A stretch of DNA of 16,418 nt from Fibrobacter sp. Its GTDB lineage: Bacteria > Fibrobacterota > Fibrobacteria > Fibrobacterales > Fibrobacteraceae. This document shows positions 1 to 7,989 of the stretch, piece by piece (the stretch's first letter is position 1; every line of letters begins with the position of its first letter). The stretch is from the NCBI GenBank assembly GCA_012515825.1, contig JAAYXQ010000124.1, positions 1 through 16,418 on the forward strand, written 5' to 3'. The notes beneath the pieces are model-generated. The model was not told the origin of the DNA. It saw only the letters and a program-made list of their open reading frames with translations, and ran no database searches. Made by a program: the position numbers and the translations under genes.

Positions 1-37
1 CAAATATAATCAAAGGATTTTTTATTCATTTCATCAT

Positions 38-90
38 CGCCAGAAGGCTTATTTTGGACCGCCAGCCTAGCTGGCGGTTTTGAAGAAATA
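38..90 (+). repeat. Dispersed intergenic repeat, copy 1
   Basis: This 53-bp stretch begins CGCCAGAAGG(C)TTATTTT and ends TTTTGAAGAAATA. The same two blocks, with a central TAGCT, recur at 9986-10039 at nearly the same spacing (17 of 18 matches in the left block, 13 of 13 in the right). Between the blocks this copy carries a perfect 7-bp GC-rich hairpin at 59-77. Both copies lie immediately beside a hairpin terminator in non-coding DNA. The function is unknown; an intergenic repeat family is the simplest reading. Confidence 0.6.
59..81 (+). terminator. GC-rich hairpin with short T run, possible terminator
   Basis: CCGCCAG at 59-65 pairs perfectly with CTGGCGG at 71-77 around a 5-nt loop and is followed by four T. 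On the plus strand this could terminate a gene lying left of the window. It sits inside dispersed-repeat copy 1, whose other copy has no such hairpin, so it may instead be a feature of the repeat. Confidence 0.45.
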
Positions 91-91
91 C

Positions 92-121
92 AAAAAAGAG
101 GCTTAATTAATTAAGCCTCTT
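92..121 (-). terminator. Terminator of tRNA-Arg
   Basis: Positions 96-121 form a perfect palindrome (stem AAGAGGCTTAA on each side, with an AT-rich centre). Read on the minus strand it follows the tRNA 3' end after two bases and ends in a run of six T, which is the form of an intrinsic terminator. Confidence 0.8.
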
Positions 122-123
122 AG

Positions 124-197
124 TGCAGATGCCAGGACTCGAACCTGGAATCTTCTGGTTCGTAGCCAGATGCCTTATCCAGTTTGGCCACATCTGC
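124..197 (-). tRNA. tRNA-Arg (anticodon ACG)
   Basis: The reverse complement folds as a complete 74-nt tRNA. The 7-bp acceptor stem is GCAGATG/CATCTGC, the D stem GCC/GGC, the anticodon stem TCTGG/CCAGA with loop CTACGAA, and the T stem CCAGG/CCTGG with loop TTCGAGT. The discriminator base is A. The anticodon ACG (plus-strand 161-163) reads arginine CGN codons; in bacteria A34 of this tRNA is normally deaminated to inosine by TadA. The D loop contains the A following GG that is typical of tRNA-Arg. CCA is not encoded (the genome reads CTA after the discriminator), so it must be added after transcription. It has its own promoter and terminator and is a single-gene unit. Confidence 0.95.
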
Positions 198-211
198 ATG
201 TGGTAGAGCCA

Positions 212-239
212 AATATAGATTTGAGAGGACTTTTGTCAA
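212..239 (-). promoter_or_regulatory. Sigma70-type promoter of tRNA-Arg
   Basis: On the minus strand there is a consensus -35 TTGACA (plus 234-239), a 16-bp spacer and a -10 TATATT (plus 212-217). This places the transcription start about 8 nt before the mature tRNA 5' end at 197. The match to consensus and the position are both good. Confidence 0.75.
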
Positions 240-343
240 GGGAAATTTTTATTTTTTTTGAAAAACAAATTGAAAAAGAAAATTCCTTTAAAAAATAAAA
301 GCTAAATTTAGGGGGACTTTAATATTTTAGGTTTATTACTAGC

Positions 344-2659
344 ATGATTCGATTAGCAAAAGAAACAAAAGAAAAAACACTGAACCTGACTCGCCAGATT
401 ATATCGAATCGAAAAGTTCGATTATGGTTAATCATATTAATGAGCCCCGTTCTTTTAATCACTATTTCAATCTTTGCTGTTTGGAATTATTATTCCTCTG
501 AATTACCTTCTGTTTCCCAATTAGAAAAGATTGCCCCCAAATTAGTCACAAACATTTATGATAAAGACAATAATATTTCTCATGAATATTATGTGGAAAG
601 AAGAGAATGGACTCCATTTGATTCGATCCCCGCAATGGCAATGAATGCAGTCATGGCAACTGAAGACCGCAAATTTTATTCTCATTGGGGAATGAATATT
701 TGGGCTATTCCAAGTGCAATATCAGAAAGTGTGTTTAAGGGTGCTAAATTAAGAGGAGCTTCTACTTTAAGTCAGCAACTATCGAAGCTTTTATTCTTAA
801 CGCCCGAAAGAAAGATTTCTAGAAAAATAAAAGAATTAATGACAGCGATTCGAATTGAAGCTACTTATACTAAAGAAGAAATTTTTGAGTTTTATATGAA
901 TGAGGTTTATCTTGGAGGTGGTAATTACGGCTTTCAAGCGGCAGGTAAATTTTATTTTGGAAAGCCTCTAGATAGTTTATCCATTCCTCAATATGCCGTT
1001 CTTGCTGGTATGCTTCAACGACCAGAAGCCTACAGGCCAGACAAGCACCCAAAGCGTTCACTAGATAGAAGAAATACAGTTCTATATGCATTGATGGATG
1101 CAGGGTATATTTCAAAAAGTGAGTATAAGTCCTATGTTCAAGAACCTCTTAATACTATAGAGAAAAAAGAAGAAATGAAGGCTGGTCTTTATTTCTATGA
1201 AGAAATAAGAAAATATATGGAAAAGAAGTATGGAGAGAATTCTCTTTATGCTGATGGTATTTCTATTTACAGTACGATAGACCCAGAAATTCAAGCATTT
1301 GCAGAACAAGCTGCTGTTAAACAAATTGAAAGTGTACGCAAGCGAATTAAAAGACGCAGCATTAGACGGCTTGGTCTTGCTAAAAAGTACGAAATGAAAG
1401 AAGACAGCGTTCTTGTTCATTTTGATAGCGTTTATACCCTATTTAAGAAAGATTATCTTTCAAAAGATACCGTGAGCGATTTAACTAAGAGACGCTTTCC
1501 TGATAGTCTTTTATATCATCACGCTGAAGTCGCTGCCATACTTATTGAAAACGAAACTGGAGCTATACGTGCTATGGTTGGTGGTAGTAATTTCAATGAG
1601 TCTAAATGGAATAGAACGGTTCAATCTTTACGTCAACCTGGATCCTCTTTTAAGCCCTTTGTTTATGCAACGGCGATGGATAACGGAGCAAGTCCTTGTG
1701 ATTCTGTAAACGACCAACCAGTGACCATTCCAGACCCAGATGATCCTTCTAAAACTTGGCGCCCTGCGAATTTTGGGCATGATTTTGAAGGAATGATGAC
1801 TTTAAGAAGAGCTCTCTATTTATCTAAGAATCTTCCTGCTATTTTAACAGGCATGAAATACGGTTTGAATAACGTAGTCAATTATTCTCGGAAATTTGGA
1901 ATTCAAAAAGCTCCTTTATTAGCAGTCCCTAGCCTTGCTTTAGGCTCTGTAGGTGCTACGCTCATGGAAATGACATCTGCTTATACTGTATTTCCAAATG
2001 GAGGAAATCGAATTGAGCCCTACATGATCGAAAGCATTGTCGATCGAAGCGGCGAAGTAATTGAAAAGCATTTTAAGGTTGAACATGAAGTTTTAAGAGC
2101 TCCATCTGCTTACATCATGGTGGATATGCTTAAAGATGTGAATGTCCGAGGTACAGCGGCCCGAGTTTGGTCTAATGGATTTTATCACCCGAGTGGTGGA
2201 AAAACAGGTACCACAAATGATTATACAGACGCTTGGTATATAGGTTTTACCAAACAATATACTATGGGTGTTTGGATCGGACCTGATGCACCAGGTACAA
2301 TGGGAGCTGGTCACACAGGTACTGAAGATGCTCTTCCTATATGGATTGATGTCATGAAGGAATTACATAAAGATTTGCCTAAAAAAGCATTCCCTATGCC
2401 TGCAGGAGTGATCAGTAAAAGTGTATGTAATTTCACAGGTAAAATTGCTGGAGAATTTTGCGGTACTAAGACCTATTGCTTATACTCTTCTGGATATGTT
2501 CCAGAAGAAATTTGCGACGGTAATCATTATGATCTGAAAGTAAAATCAGCAGATAATGCCACTCTCTTTAGTAGTAAGGGCTCAGATGTAGCTCCTCCTT
2601 CAAGCCCCAAAAGCAAAGATCAGCCTGTAAAACCAAATCGTACACGTAAAATGTTTTAA
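344..2659 (+). CDS. mrcA: Penicillin-binding protein 1A (class A, bifunctional)
   Basis: Bifunctional peptidoglycan synthase that polymerises lipid II glycan strands and cross-links the stem peptides on the outer face of the inner membrane. 771 residues, a usual length for class A PBPs. Residues 27-48 form one membrane anchor after a basic cytoplasmic tail. The GT51 glycosyltransferase domain follows, with ATEDRKFYSHWG (catalytic Glu107) and GASTLSQQL. The transpeptidase domain carries all three penicilloyl-serine motifs: SSFK (nucleophile Ser434), SKN at 494-496 and KTG at 620-622. The C-terminus has the spaced cysteines common in PBP1A proteins, then a disordered Ser/Pro/Lys tail. The start has no strong ribosome site; AGG lies about 12 nt upstream. 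The gene stands alone with its own terminator. The symbol is by family; ponA is an equivalent name. Confidence 0.93.
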   Translation: MIRLAKETKEKTLNLTRQIISNRKVRLWLIILMSPVLLITISIFAVWNYYSSELPSVSQLEKIAPKLVTNIYDKDNNISHEYYVERREWTPFDSIPAMAMNAVMATEDRKFYSHWGMNIWAIPSAISESVFKGAKLRGASTLSQQLSKLLFLTPERKISRKIKELMTAIRIEATYTKEEIFEFYMNEVYLGGGNYGFQAAGKFYFGKPLDSLSIPQYAVLAGMLQRPEAYRPDKHPKRSLDRRNTVLYALMDAGYISKSEYKSYVQEPLNTIEKKEEMKAGLYFYEEIRKYMEKKYGENSLYADGISIYSTIDPEIQAFAEQAAVKQIESVRKRIKRRSIRRLGLAKKYEMKEDSVLVHFDSVYTLFKKDYLSKDTVSDLTKRRFPDSLLYHHAEVAAILIENETGAIRAMVGGSNFNESKWNRTVQSLRQPGSSFKPFVYATAMDNGASPCDSVNDQPVTIPDPDDPSKTWRPANFGHDFEGMMTLRRALYLSKNLPAILTGMKYGLNNVVNYSRKFGIQKAPLLAVPSLALGSVGATLMEMTSAYTVFPNGGNRIEPYMIESIVDRSGEVIEKHFKVEHEVLRAPSAYIMVDMLKDVNVRGTAARVWSNGFYHPSGGKTGTTNDYTDAWYIGFTKQYTMGVWIGPDAPGTMGAGHTGTEDALPIWIDVMKELHKDLPKKAFPMPAGVISKSVCNFTGKIAGEFCGTKTYCLYSSGYVPEEICDGNHYDLKVKSADNATLFSSKGSDVAPPSSPKSKDQPVKPNRTRKMF

Positions 2660-2706
2660 TTATCTTTTGAAGCCATAATAAAATCATAACTGGCCTTAAA
2701 TCACTG

Positions 2707-2738
2707 AGTTTTCCTAGCCATAATAGGAAAACTTTTTT
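2707..2738 (+). terminator. Intrinsic terminator after the PBP gene
   Basis: AGTTTTCCTA (2707-2716) pairs perfectly with TAGGAAAACT (2724-2733) around a 7-nt loop, followed by T to 2738. It lies 48 nt after the PBP stop codon. The rest of the gap to the next gene (2739-2924) holds no supportable gene. It has a CCAGAAGGCT block on the minus strand at 2854-2863 that resembles the left part of the dispersed repeat, and an AT-rich possible -10 (TACTAT) at 2907-2912. Confidence 0.85.
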
Positions 2739-2924
2739 ATCTCTATGATTGTCAAATGGTCTATTCGCAAGTTGGCTTTTGATATAACAGGCCAATAAGG
2801 CTAGTAAAAAGAGTTTTTTAATGAGACTTTTAACGATTTTTACTACTAAAAGCAGCCTTCTGGAGGGTTTTCATTTTTCTCAAATCTATACAAAATACGT
2901 ATATTTTACTATCTTTACCGTCTA

Positions 2925-4001
2925 GTGAACGGCTTGCATAATATAAAATCATTGACTCTTAACGAATTAAAAACTTGGTTAAAAAGTGTAGGAGAAAAAC
3001 CTTTTAGGGCGGAACAAATTCAAAATTGGTTGTTTCGTAATCAAGTGGAAAATATCGAAGAAATGGTCAATATCTCCCCCTCTCTCCAATCCAAAATGAA
3101 AGAGGCGTTTTATATTCATTCCTTAACTGAAGAATTAAAAAAAGAATCCGTGGATGGTACCATTAAATGGTTATTTAAAACTCATGATAATCACTACATT
3201 GAAACAGTGATGATTCCAACCAATGGTCGTTTTTCAGTTTGTGTTTCCACTCAAATCGGCTGTGCAATGAACTGTTCTTTTTGCAGAACAGCTAAAATGG
3301 GCTTTATTAGAAATCTTGAGGCTGGGGAAATTTTAGAAGAGATCATTCGAGTGAACTGGCATTTGAAAAAAGGTCAAGTCTTAAATGACGAAGGAGCTGC
3401 AGCGGAAGTCACCAATATTATTTTCATGGGTATGGGCGAACCATTGAATAATCTTGAACATGTACATCGTACTTGTTGTACGTTGCATAATCAAAAATTA
3501 TTTAATATGGGCCGTAAGCGTATGACCATTAGCACCTCTGGAGTGGTTCCTAAAATAAAGGAATTAGTCGACCGCAATACTCCGTGTTGTTTAGCTGTTA
3601 GCTTAAATAGTACCAATAACGAAAATCGCTCCGCTGTAATGCCAGTGAATAGAACATGGCCTATAGAAAAACTTTTAGAAGCAACTGACGAATATACAAG
3701 ACGCACAGATAATTATGTGACATTTGAATTTGTTTTGATTAAAGGAGTCACTTGCACTAAAGAAGCTGCAAAGGAATTGATTCGTATTTGCGCACCACGT
3801 CGTTGTAAAGTCAACGCAATCGCTTTAAATGATGGTGATGACCCACATCTAGAAGCTCCAACTACAGAAGAAATTGAACAGTTTTTAGAAATAGTTCGCT
3901 CTGCTAAAGTTCAAATTACCATAAGAAATCCGCGTGGAAGAGATATTTTAGCAGCGTGTGGACAACTCGCATACAAACAAGGGACGGCAGAAATATGTTA
4001 A
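2925..4001 (+). CDS. rlmN: RlmN, radical SAM 23S rRNA/tRNA adenine-C2 methyltransferase
   Basis: Methylates C2 of A2503 in 23S rRNA, and of A37 in some tRNAs, by a radical S-adenosylmethionine mechanism in the cytosol. The iron-sulfur motif CAMNCSFC supplies Cys113, Cys117 and Cys120. The conserved upstream Cys106 and the C-terminal Cys345 in AACGQL, which in this family carries the transient methyl group, are both present at the expected spacing. GEPLNN and the N-terminal GEKPFRAEQIQNWLF also match the family. 358 residues, normal length. The start is uncertain: GTG at 2925 or TTG at 2934, neither with a clear ribosome site. A TACTAT box at 2907-2912 would put transcription close to the start codon, so a leaderless message is possible. 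First gene of a compact five-gene cluster; its end overlaps the next gene. Confidence 0.95.
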   Translation: MNGLHNIKSLTLNELKTWLKSVGEKPFRAEQIQNWLFRNQVENIEEMVNISPSLQSKMKEAFYIHSLTEELKKESVDGTIKWLFKTHDNHYIETVMIPTNGRFSVCVSTQIGCAMNCSFCRTAKMGFIRNLEAGEILEEIIRVNWHLKKGQVLNDEGAAAEVTNIIFMGMGEPLNNLEHVHRTCCTLHNQKLFNMGRKRMTISTSGVVPKIKELVDRNTPCCLAVSLNSTNNENRSAVMPVNRTWPIEKLLEATDEYTRRTDNYVTFEFVLIKGVTCTKEAAKELIRICAPRRCKVNAIALNDGDDPHLEAPTTEEIEQFLEIVRSAKVQITIRNPRGRDILAACGQLAYKQGTAEIC

Positions 4002-4615
4002 CACAAAACCTACCCGATTTTTGGGACTCTCTCTATTCAGAGGGCAAAGATTATTGGAATTTTAAAAAGGCTACTCCAGCTCTTTTAAAGTTTTTTGAAC
4101 ACTCTTCATGTCCTAAAACTGGAAGTGTTCTAGTTCCTGGTGCTGCATTTGGCTATGATGCTGAACAATGGGCCATCAAAGGGCACGATGTTCTTGCTGT
4201 TGATTTTAGTCCAACCGCTGTAGATGAACTAGATCGCTTGAGCCGTAAATACAAAAATCTAAAATCTCTTGATTTAGATCTTTTTGATTTGTCCCCAAAA
4301 GACCCTAAAAAAGGTGGCCAGTTATTTGATATTATATACGAATATGGCACTTTTTCTGCAATTCACCCAGGGCGTCGAGATGAGTATTTTGAAGTTTGGT
4401 ACAAAATGCTCAAAGACGATGGGATTATTATTTCTTTATTTTACCCATTAGTGAATGGAAATACCTTCCAAGGTCCTCCTCATTGCACTTCTGAAGGTGA
4501 ATTAATGGCTCGTCTTGGTGGTATCTTTGATGTGATTGAAAAAATCCCCGCTCAAAACAGCTTACCAGATCGAGTTGGAAAAGAAGAATTCTGGATTCTA
4601 AAAAAAATCATTTAA
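3995..4615 (+). CDS. TPMT-family SAM-dependent methyltransferase
   Basis: Small soluble class I methyltransferase, 206 residues. It resembles the thiopurine S-methyltransferase group, which also includes plant and bacterial thiol/halide methyltransferases. The SAM-binding motif I is VLVPGAAFGYDAEQWA (residues 45-60), followed by the acidic strand end VLAVDFSP (66-73). The stretch FDIIYEYGTFSAIHP (111-125) is typical of the TPMT/thiol-methyltransferase group, as are the paired Trp and Tyr at the N-terminus. An upstream in-frame start at 3956 would add 13 residues inside rlmN. I chose ATG 3995 because it overlaps the rlmN stop by only 7 nt and the family usually begins near this point. The substrate cannot be told from sequence; sulfur, selenium, tellurium or halide acceptors are known in the family. 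Translationally coupled to rlmN. Confidence 0.8.
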   Translation: MLTQNLPDFWDSLYSEGKDYWNFKKATPALLKFFEHSSCPKTGSVLVPGAAFGYDAEQWAIKGHDVLAVDFSPTAVDELDRLSRKYKNLKSLDLDLFDLSPKDPKKGGQLFDIIYEYGTFSAIHPGRRDEYFEVWYKMLKDDGIIISLFYPLVNGNTFQGPPHCTSEGELMARLGGIFDVIEKIPAQNSLPDRVGKEEFWILKKII

Positions 4616-4629
4616 AAACAGGTAATCAT

Positions 4630-5121
4630 ATGTCTCAAGATTTATGCCCTTGTGGGTCACTTAAAAAATATAGCGAATGTTGTGAACCTATTATAAAAAA
4701 AGCAGAAAAGGCTTCTTCACCAGAAGTTCTAATGCGTTCTCGTTATACAGCTTATGCAAAACACGAAATATCTTGGTTAAAAGATTCTTTAGATCCAACT
4801 CAAAGAGAAGAGTTTGATGAGAAAAGTGTCGAAGCTTGGAGTCGTGAATCAGAATGGGTTGGTATTGAAATTCGCAATACAAAGACAGAAGAAGAAAAAA
4901 ATATCGGTTGGGTTGAGTTTATTGCTCGCTTTAAGCAAGGTAACATTACTCGCAATCATCATGAACTTGGTGAATTCCATAAAATTAATGACGAATGGTT
5001 CTTTTATGACGGCCGCGCTGTAAAGCCTGAAACGGTAAAAAAAGAAGGCCCAGATGTAGGGCGTAATGACCCATGCCCTTGCGGTTCTGGGAAAAAATAT
5101 AAAAAGTGCTGTGGTCAATAA
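4630..5121 (+). CDS. ychJ: YchJ-family protein with two SEC-C zinc motifs
   Basis: 163 residues, matching the YchJ (UPF0225) family in order and length. An N-terminal SEC-C motif (CPCGSLKKYSECC, Cys6/8/17/18) is followed by LMRSRYTAYA, a family hallmark, then an NTF2-like central domain with IGWVEFIARF. A second SEC-C motif, DPCPCGSGKKYKKCC, closes the protein (Cys149/151/160/161). SEC-C motifs bind zinc; the one in SecA contacts SecB and the ribosome. The function of YchJ itself is not established. It lies 14 nt after the methyltransferase gene and 15 nt before argC, in the same compact cluster. The family call is secure and the role is open. Confidence 0.9.
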   Translation: MSQDLCPCGSLKKYSECCEPIIKKAEKASSPEVLMRSRYTAYAKHEISWLKDSLDPTQREEFDEKSVEAWSRESEWVGIEIRNTKTEEEKNIGWVEFIARFKQGNITRNHHELGEFHKINDEWFFYDGRAVKPETVKKEGPDVGRNDPCPCGSGKKYKKCCGQ

Positions 5122-5136
5122 AGTTTAGGGCTAATA

Positions 5137-6102
5137 ATGAAAATTAAAGTTTTTGTCGATGGTCAAGAAGGAACTACTGGTTTACAGATTCATGAAAGAT
5201 TAAACAATCGTGATGATATTGAAATATTAGAAATTGATTCTGCGCTTAGAAAAGATCCAGAAGCTCGAGCAAAACTCATTAATGCTTCTGATATCACCTT
5301 TTTATGCTTACCAGATGAAGCCGCTAAAGAAAGCGCTCTTCTTTGCACTAATTCTAAGACAAAAATTATCGACGCCTCTACTGCTCATCGTACTAATCCA
5401 CTTTGGGCCTACGGATTGCCAGAACTTTCCCAAAAATTTCGAGATCAAATACGTCAAAGTCATAGGATTGCAAATCCAGGATGCCATGCTACAGCATTTA
5501 ATTTGGGACTCTATCCTTTGACATCAAAAGGGCTTTTGCCTCTAGAAACACCTGTTTCTGCTTATGGAATCACAGGGTATTCTGGTGGTGGAAAAAAGCT
5601 TATTTCAGAATATGAAACAGAGATTAATAATGCAAAAGTTGCTGGTAAAGAATCATTTATTTTTGCCCCAAGCCCTTACGCACTCGCTCTTACTCACAAG
5701 CATTTGCCTGAGATGCAAAAATATACGGAATTAAAAAATCCTCCTTTATTTAGTCCTATTTTAGGCCCTTTCTATAAAGGAATGGCTGTTTCCATTAATC
5801 TTTTTGCATCACAATTCACTCATAAAATAACGCCTGAAAGCCTTACAGAAGTGTTTCAATCACATTATGAAGGGTGTTCTTTTATTGAAATCATGCCTTA
5901 CGAAAATGTTCCTGAACTTCATCACGGACGTTTAGATTGTACTGTATGTAACGACACTAATAAAGCACGGATTCAGATTTTTGGAAATGAGAACCTGATG
6001 CAAGTCACCACAATCATCGACAATTTAGGCAAAGGAGCTAGTGGTGCCGCAGTGCAAAACATGAATATAGCTCTTGGGCTAGATGAAGGAATCAGTCTAT
6101 AA
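5137..6102 (+). CDS. argC: N-acetyl-gamma-glutamyl-phosphate reductase (ArgC, short type)
   Basis: Third step of arginine synthesis: NADPH-dependent reduction of N-acetylglutamyl phosphate to the semialdehyde. 321 residues, the short ArgC subtype. The N-terminal nucleotide-binding segment is VFVDGQEGTTGLQIHERL. The catalytic cysteine is Cys116 in ANPGCHATAF. YGITGYSGGGKK and the histidine-containing HKHLPEMQ segment belong to the substrate site. The start ATG follows a purine-rich AGGG stretch. No other arginine gene is nearby, so it sits alone among translation genes. Its stop overlaps the obg start by one base (TAATG), so the two are translationally coupled. Confidence 0.93.
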   Translation: MKIKVFVDGQEGTTGLQIHERLNNRDDIEILEIDSALRKDPEARAKLINASDITFLCLPDEAAKESALLCTNSKTKIIDASTAHRTNPLWAYGLPELSQKFRDQIRQSHRIANPGCHATAFNLGLYPLTSKGLLPLETPVSAYGITGYSGGGKKLISEYETEINNAKVAGKESFIFAPSPYALALTHKHLPEMQKYTELKNPPLFSPILGPFYKGMAVSINLFASQFTHKITPESLTEVFQSHYEGCSFIEIMPYENVPELHHGRLDCTVCNDTNKARIQIFGNENLMQVTTIIDNLGKGASGAAVQNMNIALGLDEGISL

Positions 6103-7091
6103 TGTTTTTAGATGAAAAAGTAATAGAAGTGCGATCAGGCAAAGGCGGAGACGGTTTATGTAGTTTTCGCCACGAAATATACACACCATTAGGTGGGCCT
6201 GATGGTGGTGATGGTGGTCGTGGAGGCAGTGTCATTCTAGCCGTCAATGAACAATACTCCACTCTCTTAGATATGGGAAATATTCGTCTGTACAAGGCCA
6301 AAAGTGGTTCCCCTGGTGGAGCATCTCGTTGTACTGGAGCCAGTGCCGATGATTTAATAGTGAATGTACCAAGGGGAACATTAGTTAAAGACGAAGAAGG
6401 CCGAATTTTAGCTGATTTAACAGAAATTGGTCAAACTTGGGTTGCTGCAAAAGGAGGTCGAGGAGGCTTTGGAAACCAGCACTTTGCAACTCCTAGTAAT
6501 CAAGCTCCGAGAAAGATTATTCCAGGGAAACCTGGAGAAAAGCGCATGCTTTATCTAGAATTGAAGCTCATGGCAGATGTTGGGCTTGTAGGCTTTCCAA
6601 ATGCAGGCAAATCTTCTTTAGTTCATAAAATATCTAGTGCTCGTCCTAAAATTGGAGATTATCCATTCACCACTCTAGAGCCTATTTTAGGAATTGTGCA
6701 ATTGGGCTCTCGTAGCTTTGTTGTTGCTGATATTCCTGGTTTAATTGAAGGAGCTAGTGAAGGAAGGGGTCTTGGTCATCAGTTTTTAAAGCATATTGAA
6801 AGAACACATACGTTGTTATTTGTGATCGATGGTTTTGAAGAAGATGCTTATGAAAAGTTCAAAATTCTTAAAAAAGAATTGCTTGGTTTTCATCCAAAAT
6901 TAGCAGAAAAACCCTATTTAATTGCTTTGAATAAGTCGGATTTAGGAATCGAAAAAACTCAAAAAATCTTTTTAAAGAAGAAAGAAAAAGTAATTCTTAC
7001 TTCAGCAATTACTGGAGAAGGTTGCAAAGAATTAAAAATAGCCTTAGATGAAATGGTGCCTAACAAGCAAAAACGATCGAAAGGTTGGTAA
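6102..7091 (+). CDS. obg: GTPase Obg/CgtA
   Basis: Essential GTPase that binds the large ribosomal subunit and acts in 50S assembly and stress signalling. Residues 1 to about 158 form the glycine-rich Obg fold (for example GGRGGFGNQHFATPSNQAP). The G domain follows with G1 GFPNAGKSS from Gly164, switch residues FTTLEPILG, G3 DIPG at 210-213, G4 NKSD at 277-280 and the G5-like TSAITGEG. At 329 residues it ends soon after the G domain and lacks the C-terminal OCT domain found in Bacillus-type Obg; many Gram-negative Obg proteins also lack a true OCT. It ends in a short basic tail. Last gene of the rlmN cluster. Confidence 0.96.
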   Translation: MFLDEKVIEVRSGKGGDGLCSFRHEIYTPLGGPDGGDGGRGGSVILAVNEQYSTLLDMGNIRLYKAKSGSPGGASRCTGASADDLIVNVPRGTLVKDEEGRILADLTEIGQTWVAAKGGRGGFGNQHFATPSNQAPRKIIPGKPGEKRMLYLELKLMADVGLVGFPNAGKSSLVHKISSARPKIGDYPFTTLEPILGIVQLGSRSFVVADIPGLIEGASEGRGLGHQFLKHIERTHTLLFVIDGFEEDAYEKFKILKKELLGFHPKLAEKPYLIALNKSDLGIEKTQKIFLKKKEKVILTSAITGEGCKELKIALDEMVPNKQKRSKGW

Positions 7092-7099
7092 TATTCTCA

Positions 7100-7140
7100 T
7101 TGACTAACGTCTAAAAAAATTATAACTTATATTTATAAGT
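7100..7140 (+). promoter_or_regulatory. Possible promoter and palindrome before the HU-family gene
   Basis: The 76-nt gap after obg contains TTGACT (7100-7105), a good -35 match. The -10 is less clear: TATAAC at 7121 gives a 15-bp spacer and TAACTT at 7123 gives 17. It overlaps a perfect AT-rich palindrome, ACTTATA-TT-TATAAGT (7125-7140). The palindrome could be an operator or, with the T run at 7147-7153, a weak obg terminator. A ribosome site GGAG lies at 7154-7157. Confidence 0.35.
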
Positions 7141-7167
7141 GATTGATTTTTTTGGAGTTACAATAAA

Positions 7168-7521
7168 ATGGCGACAAACAACAGTAACATTACCAAAAAA
7201 GATATTGTAGAAGATATCGCTTTACGAACTGGACTAACTCAAGTAGATACCAAAGTGATTATTGAATCATTTCTTTCATCTGTTGTAAAAGCCATGAGTG
7301 AAGGGAATAATATTGAAATTCGAGGATTTGGTCGATTTAAAATTAAAGAGAGAAAAGCTCGAAAAGCAAGAAATCCAAAAACAGGAGAGGATGTGATTGT
7401 TAAAGCAGGTATTAAACCTGTTTTTGAAGCCAGCCGAGAATTAAAAAAATTCTTAAACGATACTCCAGTCATAGATGAGCTTTTTTCTGAATCCATAGAA
7501 TCAAAAAATGAACAAGCCTAA
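7168..7521 (+). CDS. HU/IHF-family nucleoid protein
   Basis: Small DNA-bending protein of the bacterial histone-like family, acting as a dimer. 117 residues. The N-terminal helical dimer region includes TKKDIVEDIA. The body matches the family signature through IEIRGFGRFKIKERKARKARNP, and the arm tip carries RNPKTGE (68-74), whose proline intercalates at DNA kinks. KPVFEASRELKKFLN closes the fold. About 20 residues of acidic, Ser-rich tail beyond the usual end are extra compared with the 90-residue HU. IHF-like and HU-like members cannot be separated by eye. ATG 7168 is preceded by GGAG at 10-nt spacing. Its last 14 nt overlap smpB. Confidence 0.92.
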   Translation: MATNNSNITKKDIVEDIALRTGLTQVDTKVIIESFLSSVVKAMSEGNNIEIRGFGRFKIKERKARKARNPKTGEDVIVKAGIKPVFEASRELKKFLNDTPVIDELFSESIESKNEQA

Positions 7522-7981
7522 AGAACAAAAAACACCGACTATCATCAATCGTAAAGCAAACCACCTTTATTCTGTGGAAGAGCGTTTTGAAGTCGGAATT
7601 ATGCTAATTGGTTCAGAAATAAAATCTATTCGTGATGGGAAATGTAATCTAGGTGATGCTTGGGTTGATGTATCTTCAGATAAAGATGAGATTTGGCTAG
7701 TGGGTGCTCATATTGATGAGTATTTATTTGCCAATCGCTTTAATCATATCCCCGCTCGTCGGCGTAAGCTACTCGCCCACCTTCATGAAATTCAAAAAAT
7801 GAGAAAAGCGGTTGAAACAAAAGGAAAAACAATTGTTCCTTTAAAATTGTATTTCAAAAATCGTTACGCAAAACTTGAAATAGGAATATGTCGAGGCAAA
7901 GATCAACAAGACAAAAGACAAGATATTATAACGCGAGACGCCAAGCTAGAAATGGCTCGAATTATCAAAATGCATCGCTAA
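7508..7981 (+). CDS. smpB: SsrA-binding protein SmpB
   Basis: Partner of tmRNA in trans-translation; it places tmRNA in the A site of stalled ribosomes. 157 residues, normal length. Family segments appear in order: NRKANHLY (14-21), GIMLIGSEIKSIRDGKCNL (30-48), ARRRKLLAH (83-91), VPLKLYF (110-116), and the basic tail beginning RGKDQQDKR (129-137) that mimics mRNA in the decoding centre. There is no evident ribosome site. The start lies 14 nt inside the HU gene, so translation is probably coupled to it. No tmRNA gene (ssrA) is visible in this window. The coding end is followed almost at once by the amidase gene. Confidence 0.96.
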   Translation: MNKPKEQKTPTIINRKANHLYSVEERFEVGIMLIGSEIKSIRDGKCNLGDAWVDVSSDKDEIWLVGAHIDEYLFANRFNHIPARRRKLLAHLHEIQKMRKAVETKGKTIVPLKLYFKNRYAKLEIGICRGKDQQDKRQDIITRDAKLEMARIIKMHR

Positions 7982-7989
7982 AAAATATA

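Noticed and set aside
2568..2795. 75-codon minus-strand open frame at the PBP 3' end
   Set aside because: It runs through the PBP coding end and its terminator hairpin and has no plausible ribosome site or domain.
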